Shown here piece by piece: positions 57,725 through 64,000 of a stretch of DNA of 64,000 bases (its first letter is position 1; each line of letters opens with the position of its first letter). Below the pieces are notes generated by a model. That model saw nothing but the letters and a program-made list of their open reading frames with translations, was not told the origin of the DNA and ran no database searches. The stretch is taken from positions 31,116,001-31,180,000 of the forward strand of contig NC_083882.1 of the NCBI RefSeq assembly GCF_032452875.1. Direction: 5' to 3'. The stretch comes from Bos javanicus. Taxonomy: Eukaryota > Chordata > Mammalia > Artiodactyla > Bovidae. A program made the translations under genes and the position numbers.

Positions 57725-58424
57725 CTGGTAGGAAAAAAAAGTGTACCTCCTAGAAGGAAGCCCTGCCCGCCATTTCCAGGTGCCAATGGCTAAGCAGGTG
57801 TGCCGCAAACATAACTGTAACTTGTGCACACTGTGGGTCACTCTTAATCAGCCTCTTCCTACTAGAGCATTTTATTTTCCTTGTTCACCATACAATCATG
57901 TACTACTCTTTAACAGAAATTACTTTTAAAGAAATCTGGAACTATCTTTAAAAAAAAAAAAACTTTATTAATAATCATGTATTTTTACTGATCACATTTT
58001 GAAATGCCTAAAAGACTTTATTGTTCTAATTATCCAGATGTACCTTTGTAAAATAGCTCTTTTATGAATTAGCTGATAAGGCTGTATGTTTCTGGAACAA
58101 AATATTGGTCATCTAAAAACTCTGTTTTCTGGGGTCTGGGAAAATAGAAGAATGAGAATTCAAATATTAAATATGCTTAAAGGAACCAAGTATGTGACTT
58201 TTTATTTACATTCCTGTTGATTTGTCTTATTCAAGTTATCTTAGAGAAGTTTTGACACCAAGGAGGCCATAATTAATCTCACTGGCGGTGACTGTCAGGC
58301 ATCTTCTACTGGTCAGAGCATCTTTACTAGTGAGGCAGCCAGTTGACCTCTGTAACATGTAAACTTCCGTGGGGACACTCACAGCTGGAATTGCCCCAGC
58401 ATCTGGGGCAGTGTTGTTTGGGTT

Positions 58425-58560
58425 TTTTTTTTTTAACAGTTTTAGTGGGATATAATTCATTTACTGTACAATTTACTCATTTAAAATGTACAATGATTTG
58501 GGGCCTATTACATTATTATTTTTTAATGGTAGTAAAATATATATAACATAAAAACTTTAA
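58425..58560 (-). mobile_element. old L1 3' UTR fragment, antisense
   Basis: 'ttagtgggatataattcatt' followed by 'tactgtacaatttactcatt' and 'aaaatgtacaatgatttggg' is the reverse complement of the L1M 3' end. It may mark the region where the 3' UTR gives way to intergenic DNA. Confidence 0.6.
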
Positions 58561-58877
58561 ATGTACGTTAGTGGGGTAAATGGAGCAGCCTTTATGGCTT
58601 ACTTAAAGGTAACTTTGGTTTAATGCTACCCTAAATGAAGTAAGACGTCTTTATTACCATTCTTATCCCCGGTGTTGGACTTCCTAAACTACCAACCATT
58701 TCTATGCTTTTATGGATCCCATTTCAACTCTTTCATTTCAAAACCTCAAGTTTTAGGCTTTGGGGTATGTTGGTTTCGACATAGAGGTGTAATTTGATTT
58801 ATTCTTCATATATTTTAGTTTCCAGTTATTTAGCATGTGTTTGATAGATCTACTAAGCATAATAATAAAAAAAAATC

Positions 58878-59010
58878 AGTGGAGGTCTTGGTGGCCTAGT
58901 GGTTAGGATTCTGGCTTTCGCTGCAGTGGCCTGGGTTCTGGTTCAGTCCCTGGTTGGGAAACTGTGATTGTGCAAGTCGTGTGATGCCGCCAAAAAATAA
59001 ATAAATAAAA
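58878..59010 (+). mobile_element. short CHR-type SINE, sense
   Basis: It has the tRNA-like head 'ggtggcctagtggttaggat' with 'ggttcagtccctggttggga', then 'gatgccgccaaaaaataaat' and an AAATAAATAAA tail. It lacks the repeated middle of longer CHR copies. Confidence 0.78.
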
Positions 59011-59715
59011 ATGCTTAGTGTTTTGTAGATCCTTTACTTAAACCTTAAAAAGTTAAGTCAGATGTACTTGCAGCAATTAACCTGTTTGTATAAGCTCTGC
59101 TTATAAACATAACTGATAGAAGAAATAAATACCCATACCTTCTTACAGAAATGGAGAAGGTCAAACTCTTGTCTTTGCATGTGAGCATTTACTTCCACCT
59201 TTTGACTGGTTCACCAAAGTTTTAATGCCAGCTTGAAAGATAAGAGGATCTGTCCTCTTAAAAAATTTACTTCTCAATTAAAACTTTATATCTTCCCACT
59301 ATGACGAAAGTTGTGAAACATTACAGATAATTAGCTAGATGTAGGTGTTTTCCTTTTTTTTTCTGTAATGTCAAGTATAATTCTAGATGCTAATTAAAAA
59401 CACTTCTTGATTTTAGCTGTCAGGGAATATGATTGTTTTGCCACCTATTATTACTAGTGAGACATCATCATTCCCTGGGCATCAGCCAAGGTCTTGGTTT
59501 GAAATTATTTAAGGTAGGTGTAGCTCTTTCTATTCCAATCTTTCCCCCCATTTGATTAGGGTGCTATTGGAACTATAAGTCTTCCTTTACAGAATTTTAT
59601 TTTAGAGGATCCTTTTTTTTGTATATGTGACCACAGGGATGGGGCTTCCTGAATACATTCTGATCAATAACAATAATTAGGGTACATATTGGTGATCTTT
59701 TCTTCTCTCTGTATA

Positions 59716-59905
59716 TTTTAAAATTTATTTTAATTGAAGGATAATTACAGTATTATGGTGGTTTTTACCACACATCAACATGAATCAGCCATAGGCATAC
59801 ATGTGTCCCTTCCATTCTGAGCGCCCCTCTCACCTCCCTCCCCACCCCATCCCTCCAGATTGTAAGAGCACCAGCTTTGGGTGCCCTGTGTCATACGTCA
59901 AACTC
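59716..59905 (-). mobile_element. L1 3' end, ruminant lineage, antisense, diverged
   Basis: It matches the 5626-5780 copy in layout ('atttattttaattgaaggat', 'ggtggtttttaccacacatc', 'aacatgaatcagccataggc', 'cacctccctccccaccccat') but is more diverged and extends further into the L1. Confidence 0.75.
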
Positions 59906-60009
59906 CCACGTGGTGATCTTTTTAAAAATTTTGGAGAAATATCAATACAGAGAAATTTTTCTGCTGTCTTATTATTTTAAATATTGAAGGCAGCAGGATA
60001 TAATGTGGC

Positions 60010-61370
60010 AGTTCGCAATCTTTTTGACCTCAGAACCACTTCATAACGCTTAAAAATTATTGAGGACCTTATGGAGGAACTTAGGTTCATGTAGATTATT
60101 ATAGCTATCAATATTATTAGAAGTTAAAATGAGAAAATGTATAAGAAGTGAGAAAAGCAGTAACAATTCATTCTAAAATAATGATAAACCCATCACATGT
60201 TTTTATGAAGAATTCCTGTATTCCACAATAAAATTGTAAGAGCATTTAATCTCTAAGCTCTGCCATAATAGAAGGTAACTGAATCCTAGTATCTAGGTCT
60301 CTGTGCAGTCTAGTATAATACATTGTTTTTGTTGAAGTAGATGAGGAAAATCTAGCCTCACCCAGACATACATTTATAAAAGGGAAAATGAATAGCTTTT
60401 TCAGATAATTTTAGATATTCTTTTTTGATAATACACTAAAATTTGATAAGTAGTGTTTTTTTTAAACAGCTGCAGTGTGGAGTCTGAAGTCCTATCAATG
60501 AAATTGTTATACTTTATTATGCTCAAATCCATCAATCCATATAATACTTTAAATGTGTCAAGAATGGAATGTTTTCCCATGCATGATTTTGTAATAGCCT
60601 GTATTGATCATTTGGAAAATATTGGTTTACCACATTATTCAGGTCTTCAAATGTTAACACATTTCTTTCTGTATGTCAATCACACTTGTTAATAACAACA
60701 GCCAGTCTCATCAGAAAAGTCTCAGTTTCCAAAGTTTTTAATTTTTGCTTGAAAGCTCACATTTTATCATTGGCAACAAATGCAGTTGTTTTCCTCCTGA
60801 TAACAGGCTCACTTTTTCGTTTTTGAGAAAATATCTGCCGAATATGCAAATCTGAATAGCCAACCTGTCATTCTTTCAAGTTCAAATAATCTTCCATTTG
60901 GGGAAAAAAAAGTGGCTTATCTAGCATCCAACTCAAACAGTTGCACAAGTCCTAATACTTCTCCAGACACAGTTGTGGTGCTTTTGTGTGTGACAGAGGT
61001 GCTTTATGCATTTTTCTCATTTTGTCTCAGAGTTTTCACAAGGTATGTGCTCAAGGAGTGTGATTTCATAAAGTTTTTAAATTGTTACTGCTTCATCAAG
61101 GGCATTCCAAAGAGAAACTGGCCCTGTTAGTACTGTACAGGAGTGGCAGGAACACAGGGATTCTTAGTAAAATTTGGCGTCGCTGCCTGGATTTCGGCTA
61201 AGACCACCAGCAGATTTCCGCTCCGTTGCTTTTGCACCATGAGTGCAGAGTTAACAGTGGAAAGGCAAATGGTGTCTTAGTAGTTTCATGAAAACAATTT
61301 TGATTCCTGGACCCTGTGAAAGGGTCTTGGAAGCCCTGAGGGCTTGCAGACCATACGTGCAGAATTGTTG
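60010..61370. mobile_element. possible ancient non-autonomous DNA transposon
   Basis: The left end ('gttcgcaatctttttgacct', 'cagaaccacttcat', 'aaaaattattgaggacctta') and the right end ('tgattcctggaccctgtgaa', 'agggtcttggaagccctgag') match the two ends of a dispersed mammalian element I recall, spaced about as expected. The middle is not informative and I cannot name the family. Confidence 0.4.
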
Positions 61371-61509
61371 ATGCAGTAAAAAGGGCCTGGGTGTAGATGA
61401 TCTGGGTTCATTTCCAGCTCTTCTCCTTACTTGCTGTACAATCTTGAGTAGATTACTCTTTCAGTTTCCACTTTGTAATCTGTAAATTGGGGTGGAAAAA
61501 ACTTATCCT

Positions 61510-61720
61510 GGGCTTCTCTCATGGCTCAGACAGTAAAGAACCTTGCCTGCAAGGCAGGAGACCCAGGTAGGATCCCTGGATCAGGAAGATCCACTGGAGA
61601 AGGGAATGGCTACCCACTTCAGTATTCTTGCCTGGAGAATTCCATGGACAGAGCAGCCTGGTGGGCTACAGTCCATGGAATCACAAAGAATCGGACACAA
61701 CTGAGCAACTAACATACAAC
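61510..61720 (+). mobile_element. Bov-tA SINE, sense, full length, with target duplication
   Basis: It runs from GGGCTTCTCTCATGGCTCAG through GATCCACTGGAGAAGGGAAT to GAATCGGACACAACTGAGCA. ACTTATCCT flanks it at 61501-61509 and 61721-61729. Confidence 0.92.
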
Positions 61721-63790
61721 ACTTATCCTAAGAGAGCTGTTAGAGGAATTGGTAAACGAGAAATTATGTGATTGGTGTCTCCAATTTTTTATTCATTGTA
61801 GGATTTAGTACTTAAAGCAGGAAAGGTGAAAAATGATACATTTAGAAAATGTAAATGTATTTTACCAATATAACCATATTTCATGTTTTATAATGGTTCT
61901 GTGTGTCTAAGCCCTAGGTTCTTAAGGTGTGTGGTGTGTGTGTTTATTTTTAAAGAATTGGTTGCTGACCTCTAATAATAATATACTTCTTTACTCCAAT
62001 TGTTCTTCTAAATGTAAAGAAAAAAAATCTGCAGTTTTAGAGAAACCTATTTATTGGAAGCCTGTATATTATGCTGTTTTGATGCTCCTATTATAGGGGG
62101 TGGATTGTGGTGGTGGATGTTCCACAAACTTCAGTAAATCATATGGGATGAGTGGTTTTCATCTTGTCTTCTATATGCAATGTGCTAGGATTGGAGTTAG
62201 GGTTACTACTTGGGTTTATCTTCCAGTTAAAGCTAGATCGTGGTGGTTTTGAAACATGTTTATTCTCAAAAATATATGAGCTGCTCTCATTCTTTTAATT
62301 AATGAGAGACTGAGTTGTATTGTGGTTATTGAATGAGAGTCTTATGTTTTTAAAAAAACGCACTGATGGTCATGTCTAAAAACCATGGATGATTTTCACA
62401 TGAAAATCATGATAGTACTTTGAGATGAACTTTCTGGAGAACACAGATCCTATAGCGCACATATCATGGCCTCCAGTCCATGGTGTGGCAAGGTTTCTGA
62501 GATTTCTCTCTACCTTTCGTCCTATCCATAAGGAGAGGGCCATACATATGGCCCGGAAGCAGGACTACAGCAAACCTGAGTTCTCTCCACTCCCTGCTCT
62601 GTTAGCTGGTTATCTAAGCTAGAATAAGTTCCTACCTTATCTGGGCCTCTGTTTTCTCAGCTTTCGCTGAGCAAGTCTGTGAAATGGATTACACCGAAAC
62701 ATAGAGACAGCTTACCTCTTGCTTACTAGCTATTCTCAGGGAAGCTCTGTCCTTTCCCCACTGCATATGTTGTTCCAAATCAGAGTATAATTTTAGTATC
62801 ATTCACTGGAGTCTGTCCCTGGATGTTTCTTTTTCTTCTGTTCTTTGGAGTATTTGTCTTGTTATTTTATCTGATAGCTGCCTCTAGTTCAGTATTACCT
62901 GTAGTCTGATGAAGTGAAATCATCATTTTTATTTTGTCTGGATCTCGCTGCCAGTTTATGATAAATTTGGGGCTTTTCTCTGAAAGAAGATCTGACATTC
63001 CCGGTTCAGAGGAGACTTTCTGAGCAGGCTGAGGGGAGACTGATAGATCTTATCTCCATCTCAGCTCATGTCCTGAGCCATTACTTATTCTGGGAGGCTC
63101 ATGAAATTTACAGAATTTTTAAAAGTTGAGTGCCCATAACATGAGCTAGCTGGATTGATAATTCAGCAAGCAAATGTACTATCAGAAAAACTGGTCCAGC
63201 CAGCAAGGATGAGTCCCAGAGAACTTGGAAGCTTTCATGCAATCAAATATTTATAAACTAACAAGGACAAAACTGTTCTATGCAATGCCACCTACTGAAA
63301 GTAAAAGACTCAAATATTCTTAACTTTTTTTTCCCTTTTAGAAATTGTGTACTTTGGGATACATTCTAATCTGCTTGGCAGTCAGTGACATTTAGCTGCA
63401 ATACATATAGAGCCTGATGCTTGCTTGTGGGAGCAGGGGGAGGGGGACAAGTATTTCCATTCTAGGAGGAGTGTGTGTGAAAGGCTCTGAATCTTCAAAC
63501 ATGAGTTGTGATTGATTAACGGATAGTTCCAACTTTCTTCTTCCTCTTTTGGGAAGATCTGAGCAGGAATCTTTCTACCCTGAGCCAGAATAGCTTGGCA
63601 GCAGCAGCTAAAGAGTTGATTGATAAATTGGTGAACTTAGTCCCAGCTTTGTTTCAGAAAACAAAGACTTGGAGGAGCAGAGTGTTTGAAATGGCTTCAG
63701 GAAAAAAAATAAAAGCTAGGCCTTAGGGGAGGAAGGCTAGGGATCAAGTTCATTTATGGTATTTGTTATGAGGGCCTGTGATTTTTTTCC
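61721..63790. other. intergenic, no gene recognised
   Basis: No splice-bounded coding segment, RNA gene or recent retroposon is seen here. Small frames such as 62425-62622 have no recognisable product. Confidence 0.6.
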
Positions 63791-63799
63791 TTTCAAAAT

Positions 63800-64000
63800 A
63801 TCTTTTTTTTTTTTTTTAAGATTTATTTGGCTGCACTGGGTCTTAGTTGTGGCACACAGGATATTCGTTACATCATATGGGCTCCTCCACTGTGAACATG
63901 CTCTTTAGTGGTGGCATACGGGCTCCAGAGCACATGGGTTCCGTTGCTCCACAGCATGTGGGATACTGGTTCCCCCACCAGGGATGGAGCCCATGTCCCC
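63800..64000 (-). mobile_element. CHR-type SINE, antisense, cut by the window end
   Basis: A T-rich inverted tail is followed by 'gatttatttggctgcactgg', 'gtcttagttgtggcacacag', 'ttgctccacagcatgtggga' and 'caccagggatggagcccatg'. The inverted head lies beyond base 64000. Confidence 0.85.

Larger units (their letters stand above)
54088..58870 (+). other. ARHGEF12: ARHGEF12 3' UTR (extent estimated)
   Basis: The long region after TAG is free of ruminant retroposons up to about 58.4 kb, consistent with the roughly 4-5 kb 3' UTR of this gene. AATAAA hexamers occur at 56968-56973, 57719-57724 and 58864-58869; I cannot tell which is used. Open frames inside (for example 54143-54364, 55149-55508) are chance. 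The end coordinate is a guess. Confidence 0.5.

Noticed and set aside
61510..61580. tRNA-like head with RNA polymerase III-type boxes
   Set aside because: It is the tRNA-Glu-derived head of a Bov-tA SINE, continuous with the SINE body; not a tRNA gene. The same applies to the other SINE heads in the window.
58870..64000. First exons of the expected downstream gene (GRIK4 by human synteny)
   Set aside because: No glutamate-receptor coding sequence or splice-bounded segment is visible; the region is repeats and unassigned sequence.

Overview
This is a mammalian genomic window, almost certainly from a ruminant and probably a bovid. It carries one multi-exon gene on the + strand, set in AT-rich intronic DNA full of ruminant-specific retroposons: BovB/RTE LINE copies, Bov-tA and Bov-A2 SINEs whose 3' tails derive from BovB, CHR-type tRNA-derived SINEs, and L1 3' ends of the cattle type. 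The sequence alone does not separate cattle, bison, buffalo, sheep and goat. No prokaryotic, phage, plasmid or CRISPR features are present.

The gene is ARHGEF12 (LARG, leukemia-associated RhoGEF). I could place 34 coding exons between 2012 and 54087. They join in one open frame of 1408 complete codons plus the stop. Compared with the human protein as I remember it (about 1544 residues), the roughly 136 N-terminal residues, including most of the PDZ domain, lie upstream of the window. In order the exons encode the end of the PDZ domain (e1), a linker and coiled-coil segment (e2-e6), the RGS-like (RGSL/LH) domain that binds Galpha12/13 (e7-e11), a basic/proline-rich linker (e12-e17), the DH Rho-exchange domain (e18-e24), the PH domain (e25-e28) and a long acidic, Ser-rich C-terminal tail (e29-e34). 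The last coding piece is only 11 nt and is followed by a long 3' UTR. All splice sites read GT-AG except two introns with GC donors, which the reading frame requires.

Region by region: 1-2011 is an upstream intron with an AT-rich hairpin. 2012-15184 holds the PDZ end, linker and first RGSL exons. 15185-20792 is a large intron containing a near-full-length antisense BovB. 20793-25251 is a compact cluster of seven exons. 25252-30734 is a large intron with a sense BovB, so the seven-exon cluster is flanked by inverted BovB copies. 30735-44804 holds the linker, DH and first PH exons. 44805-54087 holds the rest of the PH domain and the tail. 54088 to roughly 58-59 kb is 3' UTR. The remainder to 64000 is intergenic repeats with no gene I can support; GRIK4 is the expected downstream neighbour from human synteny, but none of it is visible.

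I see no evidence of an undescribed biological system. The observations most worth checking are the two GC-AG introns, the inverted BovB pair around exons e9-e15 (possible circular RNA or RNA editing), a 40-bp near-identical duplication of the sequence just upstream of one 3' splice site, and several retroposon insertions with odd structures.
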